DNA from: Ilex aquifolium
Taxonomy: Eukaryota; Streptophyta; Magnoliopsida; Aquifoliales; Aquifoliaceae
Direction of reading: 5' to 3'
Assembly (NCBI GenBank): GCA_951799425.1
Contig: OX637409.1
Location: 11,194,960 to 11,258,959, forward strand
Length of the DNA stretch: 64,000 bases
Each line of letters begins with the position of its first letter. The stretch's first letter is position 1. The position numbers were made by a program, and so were the translations under genes. Positions 1 to 11,583 of this stretch are shown piece by piece. Under the pieces are notes generated by a model. It had not been told where the DNA came from. It worked only from the letters and a program-made list of their open reading frames with translations, and made no database searches.

Positions 1-715
1 CAACAAGGGGATGTTAATCTTTATTTCCTTAAAAAACTCAAAGATTTCAGCATGATTGTTCAATGGTTGAGACTTCTTGACTCATTGAGGAAAAGGTAAA
101 GGAACAGGACTTGATTTTTCTTTTTCATTTGGCAACTGTGTTTCCTTTTCAATCAACGGTTTAGGCTCAATTGGTTCATTTACAGAGATTAACTCAACTA
201 TGGACTCTAGAGTTTTGTCCTTAATGGTCTTGTCAATCACCTTACCACTTCTTAGTTTGGTAATTGCTTGGACCTGGCTATGGGAGTGTTCGGAAGACAT
301 GACATTAGCCTAGTTTTGACCCTGTGGAGGTTTAGGTTGAGATGGAAAATTTTCCTTCTCTGTTGTGCTCAAAGACTGAGACAATTTGGCTAAATGACTC
401 TTGATATCCTCAATATTCTGTCAAGTTTGAGCTTTGAAATCATTAAATGCATGAGTGGTCTGAGTATTGAAACTCATTTGACTCTGAATGAACTACTTCA
501 TGGTGTCCTCTAAACTCCTCTTATGTAGGGGTTGATAAGGCTAATATGGCTGCTGAGTATGGGGTTGTGAAGAAGGTGGACCTGGTGGCTGACTCACAGG
601 CTGTGTATTTTTCCAGTTGAAATTCGTGTGATTCCGCCACCCTAGATTATAGGTTTCAGAGTAGGGGTTGGAATAAGGCTTGTTAAAATTTGAAATGACA
701 TTGGTTTTGTTCTAT
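1..715 (-). pseudogene. Athila-type gag-to-protease linker fragment, inverted
   Basis: Read on the minus strand, this stretch gives the proline/glutamine-rich end of an Athila-like gag polyprotein (a YNLGWRNH-like motif near 650, then Pro-Gln-rich sequence). It continues into a linker with the motif QAITKLRSGK near 250. Elements E and H in this window carry matching linkers. There are several stops, and the fragment runs off the left edge. It is in the opposite orientation to the pol that starts at about 780, so it is either an inverted part of T or a separate relic. No capsid or protease core is visible here. Confidence 0.6.
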
Positions 716-779
716 GAAGCACGGATACTTCGTTGAGGTTGACGTACCCGTATCGGATACCTTATCGGATACGCATTGT
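716..779. other. Junction sequence with repeated TATCGGATAC
   Basis: These roughly 65 bases separate the minus-strand gag fragment from the plus-strand pol and match neither. They contain the motif TATCGGATA twice, about 16 bases apart, and related CGTACCCG/GATACGC pieces. It may be filler DNA at a rearrangement junction or a remnant of another repeat. The origin is unknown. Confidence 0.4.
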
Positions 780-2200
780 ACATACTTCGAAGAAAACTCC
801 AAACCATCATGACAGCCGCAAAGAAGGTTGAATCCACATTTGAAAGAAATATTCTGGGCTGAAGTACTTAAACTATTAGCCAGGGATATTATATATCATA
901 TATCTGGCCCTACATAGGTAGTGCCTAAAAAGTCTGGTGTCACGGTCTTGAAAAACCAAGAGAATGAATTAGTCCCTATACGTACAGTCACTGGTTGGCG
1001 TATGTGTATTGACTATTAGAAGTTGAATTCTCTCACCAGAAAATATCATTTTTTCTTACCATTCTTGGATTTGTCTTAGAAAGAATAGTCGGTCATGCAT
1101 ATTATTGTTTTTTGGATAGATATTCCGGCTATAACCAGATTGAAATAGCAATTGATGATCAAGAGAAAACTACGTTTACATGTCCCTTTGGCACTTTTGC
1201 TTATAAAATAATGTCTTTTGGATTGTGTAATACTCCAGCCACATTTCAGCATTTTATGTTAAGCATTTTTAGTGATATGGTGGAGCGGTTTTTGGAAGTC
1301 TTCATGGATAATGTTTTGGTATATGGTGATTCATTTGAATTATGTTTAGAGAATCTTGAAAAATTCCTTACTCGATGTGAGGAAACAAATCTTGTTTTGT
1401 ATTGGAAAATGTGTCATTTCAAGGTCAAACAGGGCATTGTTTTAGGACATGTAGTTTATGTAGAGAGAATTGCAGTCAACAAGTCCAAAATCAATTTAAT
1501 AGTTATTCTCCCTCCACCTAAACTATAAAAGATGTTCGATTCTTTCTAGGTCATACAGGATTCTATAGAAGATTAATTAAAGATTTTAGTTTAATATCCA
1601 GACCTATGTGTAGTCTTTTATGTCAGGATGTACCATTTGATTAGATTGATGCATATCACTTAGCATTTGATAGACTTAAAATCATGCTTATTTCTGCACC
1701 AATTATGCAACCTCCTGACTGGTTTACCTTTTGAATTAATGTGTGATGCTAGTGACTATGCAGTAGGAGCCATTTTAGGCCAAAGAAAAGATAAAAAATA
1801 CTATGTGATTTATTATGCAAGCAAAACTTTGAATTATGCATAGATGAATTACTCTACTACCTAAAAAGAATTGCTTGATGTAGTATTTGATATAGATAAA
1901 TTTCGATCACATTTAGTTGGATCCTCAATTGTTGTGTTTACTGATCATGCAGCCTTGAAATATTTGCTTACCAAGAAAGATGCAAAACCACGTCTCCTAA
2001 GATGATACTGTTGCTTCAAAAATTCGATATTATCATCAAAGATAAGAAAGGATTTGAACATGTGGTAGCTGATCATTTATCAAGGCTGAATTACGGTATA
2101 AAGGAAGAATCAGTACCAATCAAAGAAACATTTCCAAATGAGCAGCTATTTGCAATAACAGAAGTACCATGGTATGCAAATATAGCCATTTTTTAGCCAC
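780..2200 (+). pseudogene. Element T: reverse transcriptase and RNase H relic (Athila-like)
   Basis: The plus strand encodes, with many stops, the RT entry motif (YFEENSKPS then QPQRRLNP), VVPKKSG, the MCIDY motif, YSGYNQIEIAIDDQEKTTF, and the palm motif FMDN at 1301-1312. RNase H follows at about 1735-2110 ([26 protein letters not shown]). Athila-like elements normally have FMDD, so the second catalytic Asp is changed to Asn and this RT should be dead. Its own gag and protease are absent upstream. It is the oldest and most decayed pol in the window and hosts element H. The Athila assignment rests on motif similarity, not on a tree. Confidence 0.8.
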
Positions 2201-2339
2201 ATGTACTATTTCATTTCATATTACCTGGACCTACAAAAAGAAATTTTTGAAAGAGGTACGCAATTTCTTTTGGGAAGATCCCTATGTGTTTAATTATTGC
2301 AAGGATCAAATAATAAAGAGATGTGTACCCAATCATGAA

Positions 2340-3083
2340 ACATGCTAAGTTATTTCATTTTGTCATTCTGAAGCATGTGGAGGGTATTTTTCTTCAAAGA
2401 AAACCGCTGCTAAAATTTTGCAGTGTTAATTTTATTGGCCCACTCTTTTTAAATATGTACATGTCTTTTGTATAAATTGTGACAGATGTCAAAGAGTGAG
2501 AAATATTTCAAAAAGAAACACCCTATTTTTGTCATTGAAATTTTTGATTGTTGGGACATCAACTTTATGGGACCGTTTCCTCCATCCTTTGGATATCTGT
2601 ATATTTTGGTTGTCGTTGATTATGTTTCCAAATGGGTAGAGACAATTCATTGTGGAATCAATGATCACTGCACAGTGATAAGGTTTTTAAAAGAAAATAG
2701 TTTGTCTAGATTTGGAACTCCTTGAGTCATTATAAGTGATGGATGAACACATTTTAGGAATAAATTTTTTGAAAACCTAATGAAAAAATATTTGATTTCC
2801 CACAAAATATATGCACCTTATCACCCCCAGACAAGTGGACAAGCTGAAATTGACAAATAGGGGGATAAAATATATTTTGGCAAAAATAGTAAATTCGGAT
2901 CTCAAGGATTGGTCTTTGAGACTGACTGATGCCTTTTGGGCTTATTGAACTGCATACAAAACTATTTTGGGAATGTCTCCTTATCAGCTAGTTTACGGTA
3001 AACCATATCACCTGTCTGTGGAATTTGAACATCTAGCATACTGAGCAATCAAAATGATGAACTTTGATATTGACAAAGCAAAT
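2340..3083 (+). pseudogene. Element T: integrase, N-terminal and core part
   Basis: This is a degenerate Ty3/gypsy integrase. The zinc-binding region is visible as CHSEACGGY and NCDRCQR (2360-2500). The core gives WDINFMGPFPPS, VVVDYVSKW, a damaged IISDG segment and the PQTSGQAE segment carrying the catalytic Glu. Several in-frame stops are present. The gene is interrupted at 3083 by LTR 3084-4802. The continuation is found only after a second LTR, at 11237-11583. The stretch 2794-3083 is duplicated at 9232-9520. Confidence 0.8.
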
Positions 3084-4802
3084 TGATTAGCACAAAATAT
3101 TGCATATTTTATATGTTTGTTATGCCCTTTTATACTTGCGTTTGTTGTGAATTTGGGGAGAAATGCGTTTAATCTAATCTTTAATGAAATATTGTGTGAA
3201 TGTAGGTGAAGAATTGCAAATTGCTTGAGTTAAGCCCCTATTGAAGTGCTTAAAGACAATGGAGTTGAAGGATTAGCTTAAAGGAAGGATTGGAAGGTAA
3301 AGAAACCAAGAAATAGACAAATTGGATGAAAACCTTCCGGAAGGATGGGTTACAAACCTTCCGGAAGGTTTGCACTTTGAACTGCCTAATGCCCTGCCAA
3401 AACCTTCCGAAAGGTTTTGCCTTCTGGAATAAACCTTGCGGAAGGTTTATATCGACCTTCCAGAAGACTTGGGCCACTGGACAACTTACTTCTTTGTTCC
3501 TGCATAAACCTTTTAGAAGGTTTCCATCGACCTTCCCGAAGGTTTTGCCTAGAAATGCCTAACAACCTGCAACTCAAGCTCTGTCACTTGGGGGTCTTAG
3601 TTATCATTTTCCCACTTGTCCCCTGACATCCCTTACACATCTACATGCCTCCCCACACCCAAGTTGTACTTTGGAGGCTCAAGCATTAATGAGGAAGAGA
3701 GAGAAGAATGAATGTGGGGAAGTTGCAGGTGAGGCTTGTCCTAGCTTGCCCAAGCCATCAACTCAGCCTCCTATGGATGGGAAGCCTGTCACACACCAGA
3801 GAAGACCTCCATGGATGAAAATGCAAGCAACAATTCACAATATTGAGCATTATAGAGCATTACAGAGAGAGAAGCTCAAGGTGGAAGACATAGTTTTAGA
3901 GAAAGAAGTTAGATTTTTACATTTCTTTTACCCATTTCACTTATAATCTTCTATAAGCTTCATTTATTGTACTTAATGTCATTTATTTCAAGTGCATTAC
4001 AAGTTTAGTCAAGTATCTTACAACCTACCATTGTTACATTCAAGTTTTACATTTCAAGCTTTTCATTTGGGTATTAAATGCACTTATTTCTATAGTTTCA
4101 CTTCTCTTCACTTTAATGCAAGTTTAACTTCCATTTCAATACCATGTCTCTTTACAAATTGTATGTTCTTGCATTAAATATGAGTAGCTATGCTTTAAGT
4201 TGGCTAATCCAAGGGAGAAATCCTTTTGGGTATGCTAAATCAACTCTTTTTCATTCCTCCTTGTAGTGTAAGATGGTTTGGTTTGACTAGGTTGAGTGTG
4301 GAAGTGGTTGTGAGTTCTTCATACACCGTAGACTTGTCACGGGGTATGCTTGAATCCTCACCTCTATTTTAGTCCCGCGCTTCCTACAAATCAATCGAAC
4401 GTCTAGGCACCACTGGAAGAATGTCTTGAGTTGATTTGACATTCCTATTGGAATGACCTCTTTGGATTAGCCAACACTTGTTTCCATTGCATTTTCTATC
4501 ACAAACTTCACTCACCAAAACAAATATTCAAAAGATTTTTACACTTTTTCCTTTTTCACCAAAATCACCTTCAAAACAATTCACCTTGCTTCCCTGAGGA
4601 GACGACATTGGAATACAAATTCCAAGTAAAATACGACACTCAAAAGTCTCTCTGCGCTTGGGGAGCACTTTTGTTCATACACACACGTTTATCCTATTTC
4701 TTGCATCATTCCGAGGGAGAGTGATACTCACCTATTTGTATAAGTCATACACATATTACAGGATAATGTTCGGAGATTAGGTTCAATAGAAGAAGTCAAG
4801 CA
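3084..4802 (+). repeat. 5' LTR of element H (TGATTAGCAC family)
   Basis: The LTR starts TGATTAGCAC and ends CAAGCA directly before an Asp-tRNA-type primer site. It is 1719 bp and is clearly homologous to the solo LTR at 9521-11236 (visually about 90 percent or more). It contains a palindrome array at 3331-3555. It belongs to the same broad family as the TGATGAGCAC LTRs at 13002, 29993 and 57937, sharing a block that mentions ACACCGTAGACTTGTCAC near 4323. Confidence 0.8.
3331..3555. repeat. Palindrome array AAACCTTCCGGAAGGTTT in LTR H
   Basis: About seven copies of a palindrome with a TTCCGGAA core lie within 225 bp. The copy at 3354-3371 is a perfect 18-bp palindrome and the others carry one to three changes. 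The same array is present at 9770-9990 in the sister LTR. Its position in the first third of the LTR suggests U3. Function is unknown. Confidence 0.85.
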
Positions 4803-4959
4803 TTTTTTGCTCCGTTGCCGTGAAAGGCAAAGCGTTGAATTAAGAAGGTGATTTTCGGACAACAGAGGTAAGTCCCGTGATTCTCATCACGGGCTGAGGT
4901 ACGTTGCTCCTTGTATATACTTTTGTTTACTTATTTTTCAATTGTAGATATTGTTTTGT
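4803..4959 (+). promoter_or_regulatory. Primer-binding site and leader hairpin of element H
   Basis: Immediately after the LTR comes TTTTGCTCCGTTGCCG, a mutated form of the Asp-tRNA primer site (TGGCGCCGTTGCC) usual in Athila-like elements. About 60 bases downstream is a perfect inverted repeat, CCCGTGAT-tctc-ATCACGGG (4873-4892). The same hairpin follows the primer site of F and, mutated, of E. A GGTAAG motif just before it resembles a splice donor. Confidence 0.7.
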
Positions 4960-6449
4960 ATGTGGGGACGGGACGACCAAAATAGATTGGTTAGGCAACC
5001 CTTAGGCCCTAACATGAATATTGACCAAGACCCACCCGAGGATGCCCGTGATAATTTTTAGAATGAGGAGGCTAATGTCCCAAGGGGTGGGAGAATGCCA
5101 AACCCTATAATGCATTTCCCTCATAGGAATGGAGGGAACAATATCCCCATTGATCCTCCGGGGAGGTCAATGCGGGATTATCTCCAACCCACATGTAGCA
5201 CCACTCCCTCATGCATTCTCTTACCGGTCCAAGCTCATGACTTCCTAGTTAAGTCCGGAATGTTACAACTACTTCCACAATTCCAAAGAATTGAAAGAGA
5301 GAATCCTTATTTGCATATTAAGGGATTCGAGAATATAGTTGCAACCTTCCTCACTAATCATGCTATGGAAGACATATCTCACTTGAAATTGTTTCCCTTT
5401 TCCCTTAAGGATAAAGCCAAAAATTGGTTGAATTCCTTGAGGCCTCAATCCATAACCTCTTGGGCACAAATGTTTCCGAGTTTTTGAACAAATTTTTTCC
5501 GGTGCCTAAAATCACCGCTCTTAAAAAGAAAATCCAAAACTTTTTGAAAAAGCCCACTGAGCAATTTTATCACTATTAGGATCGCTACAAGGAATTGCTA
5601 CATTCCATTCCACATCATGGTTTTGAATCATGGCAATTGGTGAGTTTCTTTCACGAAGGGATTGCACCGGGCCATTGACAATTCATTGACATGATGTGCA
5701 ATTGGGAGTTCTTAAACAAGGATCCCGATGAGGCCCTAGATTACTTTAGTACATTGGCACAAAATGCACAATCTTGGGATATTACGGATCCCACAGATGT
5801 ACCGAGGTCTTCTCCGGGTAGTAGTCAACCAAGTGGGGGAGGGATGTATGATTTAAGGGACCGGGAAGATTTGCTTTCCAAAATTGCCAAGCTATCTCGA
5901 AAAGTGGAGAGTCTAGAGGTAAATAGGAGACACGAGGTTTCCAATGTCTCAAAGAACGAGGAGTTTTGCTCTATATGTGAGAGTGTTGAACATTCCATAT
6001 CGGAGTGCCCTAACATTCTGGCACTTAAGGAAGTCTACCATGAGCAAGTCAATGCCTTCAACCAAAGTAGGTAATCATTCTCCCCGCATTTTAACACTTA
6101 CAATTTGGGTTGGAGTAATCACCTAAACTTTAGTTGGAAGAATGAGAATCCCACTTCTCACGGGTCTAATGCATATTCACCTACCATGCCTCCTAAGCAA
6201 AACCAATATCATGGCCAAGGGAAAACGTCTACCTCTCAATACCCTCGGTCGAATCCGCAAGGGTATCCACCGAACCCACCTCCACAAATTTGTTCCCAAA
6301 GTCCACCTCCACAGAGTTATGGTCAACAAGGACCATCGAATCCTCCCACCTACCAACCTCCCCATAAGAGGAATTTGGAGGATGTGGTTCATTCATCCAA
6401 AGCCAAACCGCCTTTAACAATGACATTCGGACTTAACTCACAAAACTAA
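4960..6449 (+). pseudogene. Element H: gag
   Basis: The start ATG at 4960 opens a protein beginning MWGRD, matching the gag of E. The capsid core (RSMRDYLQPT, ILLPVQAHDFLVKSGMLQLL, LFPFSLKDKAKNWLNSL) lies at 5095-5487. A frameshift near 5490 and a stop near 5680 follow. The C-terminal part (5691-6074) has a coiled-coil-like KIAKLSRKVESLEVNRR stretch and a CCHC-like CSICESVEHSISECP knuckle. A proline/glutamine-rich tail with NLGWSNHLNFSWKN runs to 6449. Gag would form the virus-like particle. This copy is broken. Confidence 0.8.
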
Positions 6450-6689
6450 CCAATGCCATAGGGATATCACAACAAGAGAAGGGGAAGTTCCCCGCTCAAC
6501 CCCAAGAGAACTCTAGAGGCCAACATGTGATTGAGTCATCCGAACCCATAAAGGAGAGTTGTGAGCAACTCAAGGCGGTCTCCACCCTTCAAAGTGGCAA
6601 ACAATTTGATAAGACTATCGTGCCAAAAGTCTCACCCAAGATCACATTGACCAAAGAAAATGAGACTTAGAGTGATTCCGAGGGGGGTG

Positions 6690-7560
6690 AGGTGAGTGAG
6701 AAAGAAAAATTGGTTGATGAAAGTGTGCATGCATCCCCCATTCCGGCCCCTTTTCCCAATCGTTTGAAGCAACCCATGAAGGTGGCTAACTATTTTGATA
6801 TTATTGAGATGTTCAAGCAGGTTAAGATCAACATCCCACTCCTCGATGCCATAAAACAAATCCTTTCATATGCTAAGATTTTGTAGGATTTATGTACCGT
6901 GAAGAGGAAGCTAAATGTGCACAAGAAGACATTCATCACCGATCAAGTGAGCTCAATCTTGAGGACAAACACACCTCCAAAGTTCAAAGACCCCGGATGC
7001 CCTACCATTGCCATCAAAATAGGGAATTGTCGGGTGGAGCAAACTCTTCTTAATTTGGGGCAAGTGTCAACCTCATACCCTACTTGGTGTATCAACAACT
7101 TCAACATAAAGAGTTGAAACCAAAACCAATCACACTTCAATTGGTAGACCAAAGCATTCGAACACCAAGGGGAGTAGTTGAGGATGTCTTAGTCCAAGTG
7201 GATAATTTTTATTTCCCTGTTGATTTTATTGCGCCTGAAACTCATCCGGTTGCTAACCATAGCTCACAAACTCCTGTCCTACTAGGTAGACTGTTCCTTG
7301 CTACTTCTAATGTTGTTATTAATTGCAGGAATGGATTGATGAAGCTTACTCTCTGGAACATGACAATGGACTTCAACGTGTTCAATTTGTGTAAGCAACC
7401 GGGGGATGATGAGGAAGTACATGAAGTCAATAGGATTGACACATTGGTGGAGGATCACTTAGAGCTTTTGAGCACATTGGAGCTTAGGGAGGAAGAGGTT
7501 GATGATCAATGGGAGCCAGAGAGCTTGAAAGGGGTAGAAAAATGGACCCCTACATTTGAG
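6690..7560 (+). pseudogene. Element H: aspartic protease and linker
   Basis: A lysine/glutamate-rich linker (VKRKLNVHKKTF) leads to the retropepsin-like domain. The active-site segment reads LLNLG where E has LLDFGAS, so the catalytic Asp is lost, and a frameshift follows at about 7065. The fold continues as VDQSIRTPRGVVEDVLVQVD, then FPVDFI and LLGRLFLATSN, which match the flap and C-terminal region of Ty3/gypsy proteases. The domain passes directly into RT. Confidence 0.75.
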
Positions 7561-8790
7561 AAGCTTCCACATCAAGAGAAAAAGATATTTCCATCGACTG
7601 TGAAAAATCCCACCTTGGAGTTCAAGCCATTACCATCCAACCTCAAATATGCATTTTTGGGGGAGCATGAGACCTTCCCGATGGTAATTAGCTCAACTTT
7701 GGAGGCAAAACAAGAAGAAGAGCTATTGAAAGTGTTAAGGAGGCACAAGGGAGCAATTGTTTGGACAATTGCCGACATCAAGGGGTTAAGCCCCTTCATT
7801 TGCACACACCGCATCTACTTGAAGAAGACTCCAAGCCATCCCGACAACCACAAAGAAGGTTGAATCCGATCATGAAGGAAGTGGTGAGGGATGAGGTACT
7901 CAAGCTACTTGATGTCGGCATCATCTTCTCGATTATCGACAGTAAATGGGTGAGTCCCACTCAAGTAGTGCCAAAGAAATCGGGAGTCATAGTGGTTGCA
8001 AATGAGGACAATGAGTTGATTTCGACAAGGGTGATCACCGAATGGAAAATGTGTATTGATTACCGAAAGCTCAACTTGTGCACGAGAAAAGACCACTTCC
8101 CATTGCCATTCCTCGACCAAGTGTTGAAAAGAGTAGCTGGGCATCTATTTTACTGCTTCTTGGATGGCTACTCTGGATACAATCAGATTGAAATCGCATT
8201 GGAGGATCAAGAAAAGACCACCTTCACTTGCCCCTACGGTACCTTTGCCTATCGATGCATGCCATTTGGGTTTTGAAATGCCCCAGGGAATTTTCAAAGA
8301 TGCGTGATGGGAATTTTCAGTGATATGGTGGAGAAGATCGTGAAAGTTTTTATGGATGACTTCTCAGTGTTCGTGGATTCATTTGGAGGATGTTTGGAGA
8401 ACTTAGAGAGAGTACTTGAGAGATGTGAGGAGAAGAACTTGGTCCTCAACTGGGAGAAGTGCCACTTCATGGTAACATAGGGAATTGTGCTCGGGCACAT
8501 TGTTTCGGCAAAGGGGATTGAAGTCGGTAAGTCAAAGGTGGATGCAATTTCTAACCTCCCCACGCCAAAGGTCGTCAAGGATATCATGTCGTTTCTTGGC
8601 CATGCTGGTTTTTATTGTCACTTTATAAAGGACTTTAGTGCATTGACTAGACCCTTGACCAACTTACTTTCCAAAGATGTCCCATTCATGTGGTCAGATA
8701 ATTGTGAGGCATCATTTAAAAAACTCAAAAACATGCTCACTATACCTCCGATTATGCGACCACCTAAGTGAGACTTACCTTTTGAGCTTA
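7560..8790 (+). pseudogene. Element H: reverse transcriptase (FMDD)
   Basis: In order the sequence shows the N-terminal LLKVLRRHKGAIVWTIADIKG, ICTHRIYL, RRLNPIMKEVVRDEVLKLLD, VVPKKSG, MCIDYRKLN, FLDGYSGYNQIEIALEDQEKT, CPYGTFAYRCMPFGF, the catalytic FMDD at 8349-8360, and the thumb region LGHIVSAKGIEVGKSKV. There is a frameshift near 7860, a stop at about 8275 and a TAG near 8478. All catalytic motifs are present, so decay here is by stops rather than loss of the active site. FMDD instead of the more common YVDD/FIDD supports Athila affinity. Confidence 0.85.
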
Positions 8791-9231
8791 TATGCGACCC
8801 GACTGATTACGCGGTCAGCACTGTGCTCGGTCAAAGGGAAGACAAGAGACCTTATGTAATATACTATGCTAGTAAAACTCTTAATGATGCACAAATGAAT
8901 TACACCACCACTGAAAAAGAGTTGCTAGCCGTAGTATTTGCATTGGATAAATTTCGGTCTTATATCATTGGTTCACCTATAGTAGTCTATACCGATCACT
9001 CTACTTTGAATTATCTTTTCTCTAAGCAGGATTCAAAACCAAGACTCATTGGGTGGATGCTCCTCCTACAAGAATTCAACTTGACGATAAAAAAAAAAAA
9101 AAAAAGGGAGTTGAGAACGTGGTGGCGGACTATTTATCCTGACTTGTGGTGCAAGATGTCGATGAGAACATTCCTATCCTAGATTCTTTCCTTGATGAAC
9201 ATTTATTTTATATTCATTCTGTTTGTCCTTG
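8790..9231 (+). pseudogene. Element H: RNase H, interrupted
   Basis: RNase H motifs are [47 protein letters not shown], and [21 protein letters not shown] run of 17 A (9089-9105) replaces the lysine/aspartate-rich region upstream of the expected VVADHLSRL motif and shifts the frame. The following connection region ([25 protein letters not shown]) is readable. Homology to H then stops at about 9231, where T-type integrase begins. Confidence 0.8.
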
Positions 9232-9520
9232 GATTTCCCACAAAATATATGCACCTTATGACCCCCAGACAAGTGGACAAGCTGAATTGACCAATAGAGA
9301 GATAAAATATATTTTGGCAAAAATAGTAAATTCGGACCTCAAGGATTGGTCTTTGAGACTGAATGATGCGTTTTGGGGTTACTGAACTGCATACAAAACT
9401 ATTTTGGAAATGTCTCCTTATCAGCTAGTTTACGGTAAACCATATCACTTGTCTGTGGAATTTGAACATCTAGCATACTGAGCAATCAAAATGATGAACT
9501 TTGATATTGACAAAGCAAAT
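9232..9520 (+). pseudogene. Duplicated piece of element T integrase
   Basis: 289 bp nearly identical to 2794-3083, ending at the same base before the same LTR family. It encodes [21 protein letters not shown] and the region up to NFDIDKAN, with two stops at the same places as the first copy. Shared stops show that it was copied after T had begun to decay. It continues, across the solo LTR, into 11237. Confidence 0.85.
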
Positions 9521-11236
9521 TGATTAGCACAAAATATTGCATAGTTTATATGTTTGTTATGCCCTTTTATACTTGCGTTTGTTGTGAATTTGGGGAGAAA
9601 TGCGTTTAATCTACTCTTTAATGAAATCTTATGTGAATGTAGGTGAAGAATTGCAAATGGCTTGTGTTAAGCCCCCATTGAAGTGCTTAAAGACAATGGA
9701 GTTAAAGGATTAGCTTAAAGGAAGTATTGGAAGGTGACGAAGCCAAGAAAAAGATAAATTGGATGAAAACCTTCCGGAAGGTTGGGTCACAAACCTTCCG
9801 GAAGGTCTTCACTTTGAACTACCTAATGCCCTGCCAAAACCTTTCGGAAGGTTTTGCCTTCTGGAATAAACCTTCCGAAATGTTTACATCGACCTTCCAG
9901 AAGGTTTGGGTAATTGGACAGCTTTCTTCTCTATTCCTGCAAAAACCTTCCGGAAGTTTTCCATCGACCTTTCGGAAGGTTTTGCCTAGAAATGCCTGAC
10001 AGCCTGCAACTCAAGCTCTACCACTTTTCCTTTGACATCCCTTACACATCTACATGCCTCCTCACACCTAAGGTTTTACTTTGGAGGCTCAAGAATTAAT
10101 GAGGAAGAGAGAGAAAAGGGAATGGAGGGAAGTTGTAGGTAAGGCTTGTCCTAGCCTGCCCAAGCCATCAACTCAACCTTCTATGGATGGGAAGCCTGTC
10201 ACCCACCAGAGAAGACCTCCATGGACGAAAATGCAAGCAAAAATTCACAATATTGAGCATTGTAGAGCATTATAGAGAGAGAAGCTCAAGGAGGAAGACA
10301 GTTTTAGGGAGAGAGAAGTTAGATTTTTGCATTTCCTTTACCCTTTTCACTTGTAATCTTTTGTAAGACTCTTGTAAGCTTCATTTGTTGTACTTAATGT
10401 CATTTATTTCAAGTGAATTACAAGTTTAGTCAAGTATCTTTCAACCTACCATTGTTACATTCAACTTTTACATTTCAAGCTTTTTATTTGGGTAATAAAT
10501 GCACTTATTTCTATAGTTTCACTTATCTTCACTTTAATGCAAGTTTAACTTCCATTTCAATACCATGTCTCTTTACACATTGTATGTTCTTACATTAAAT
10601 ATGAGTAGCTAAGCTTTAAGTTGGCTAATCCAAGGGAGAATTCCTCTTGGGTATGCTAAATCAACTCTTTTTCATTCTTCCTCGCAGTGTAAGACAATTT
10701 GGTTTGACTAGGTTGAGTGTGGACGCGGTTGTGAGTTTTTGATACACCGTAGACTTGTCACGGGGTATGCTTGAATCCTCCCCTCTATTGTAGTCTCGTA
10801 CTTCCTACGAATCAATCGAACGTCTAGGCACTATTGGAAGAATGTCTTTAGTTGATTTGGCATTCCTATTGGAATGACCTCTTTGGATTAGCCAACACTT
10901 GTTTTCATTGCATTTTCTATCACAAACTTCACTCACCAAAACAAATATTCAAAAAAAATTTACGCTTTTCATTTTTCACCAAAATCACCTTCAAAAAAAT
11001 TCAGCTTCCTTCCCTGAGGAGACGGCCTTGGAATACAAATTCCAAGTAAAACATGATACTCGAAAGTCTCTTTGCGCTTGGGGAGCACTTTTATTCATAC
11101 ACACACACACACACACATACATTTACCCCATTTATTGTATCATTCCAAGGGAGAGTGACACTCACCTATCCGTATAAGCCATACACATATTATGAGATAA
11201 TGTTCGGAGATTAGGGTCAATGGAAGAAGTCAAGAA
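9521..11236 (+). mobile_element. Solo LTR of element H family, TSD caaat
   Basis: A single LTR starting TGATTAGCAC with no internal region attached. It is flanked by perfect caaat duplications (9516-9520 and 11237-11241). Removing it and one duplication makes the integrase reading continuous. It contains the TTCCGGAA palindrome array (9770-9990) and a CA-dinucleotide tract near 11097-11117 that is longer than in the LTR at 3084. Solo LTRs arise by recombination between the two LTRs of one element. Confidence 0.85.
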
Positions 11237-11583
11237 CAAATGCATCCCACAAACTTCAGATTAATGAATTGGAAGAATTGAGAAATGAAGCATATGAAAA
11301 TACAAAGATTGCTAAGTCCAGAATGAAAAATTTTCATGATAAGAATATTGTGTGGAAGTCCTTTGTGCCCTCTCAAAAAGTCCTATTATACAATTCAAGG
11401 CTCTGCCTATTTCCTGGAAAGTTAAGGTCAAGATTGACAGCCCCCTACATTGTTAAACAAGTTTTTAAACATGGGGCAATTAAGGTTCAGAATCCATTAA
11501 CTGGAAATGTTTTCAAAGTGAATAGCAAAAGCTTAAGCCATATCATGATGAAGTTGTTCAAAATATGGATTCCATTCAGTTAA
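11237..11583 (+). pseudogene. Element T: integrase C-terminal part
   Basis: An open frame from about 11240 encodes [24 protein letters not shown], then a region ending [24 protein letters not shown]. This is the C-terminal end typical of Athila-like integrases, where the helical [10 protein letters not shown] segment is followed by a small beta domain. It is exactly the sequence missing after 9520. There is no chromodomain, as expected outside chromoviruses. The stop after IPFS at about 11581 is probably the natural pol end. Confidence 0.85.

Larger units (their letters stand above)
3084..9231 (+). mobile_element. Element H: Athila-like LTR retrotransposon, truncated
   Basis: H is inserted into T's integrase after caaat (3079-3083). 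It has a 5' LTR, a primer-binding site, gag, protease, RT and RNase H, and ends abruptly at about 9231, before integrase. There the sequence jumps to a copy of T's integrase. Its 3' LTR counterpart is the solo LTR at 9521-11236, which is followed by the second caaat (11237-11241). The coding regions contain many stops, so this copy is not autonomous. Confidence 0.75.

Noticed and set aside
11099-11117. CA dinucleotide repeat as a functional element
   Set aside because: A short microsatellite in a solo LTR, longer than in its sister LTR near 4680; ordinary slippage explains it.
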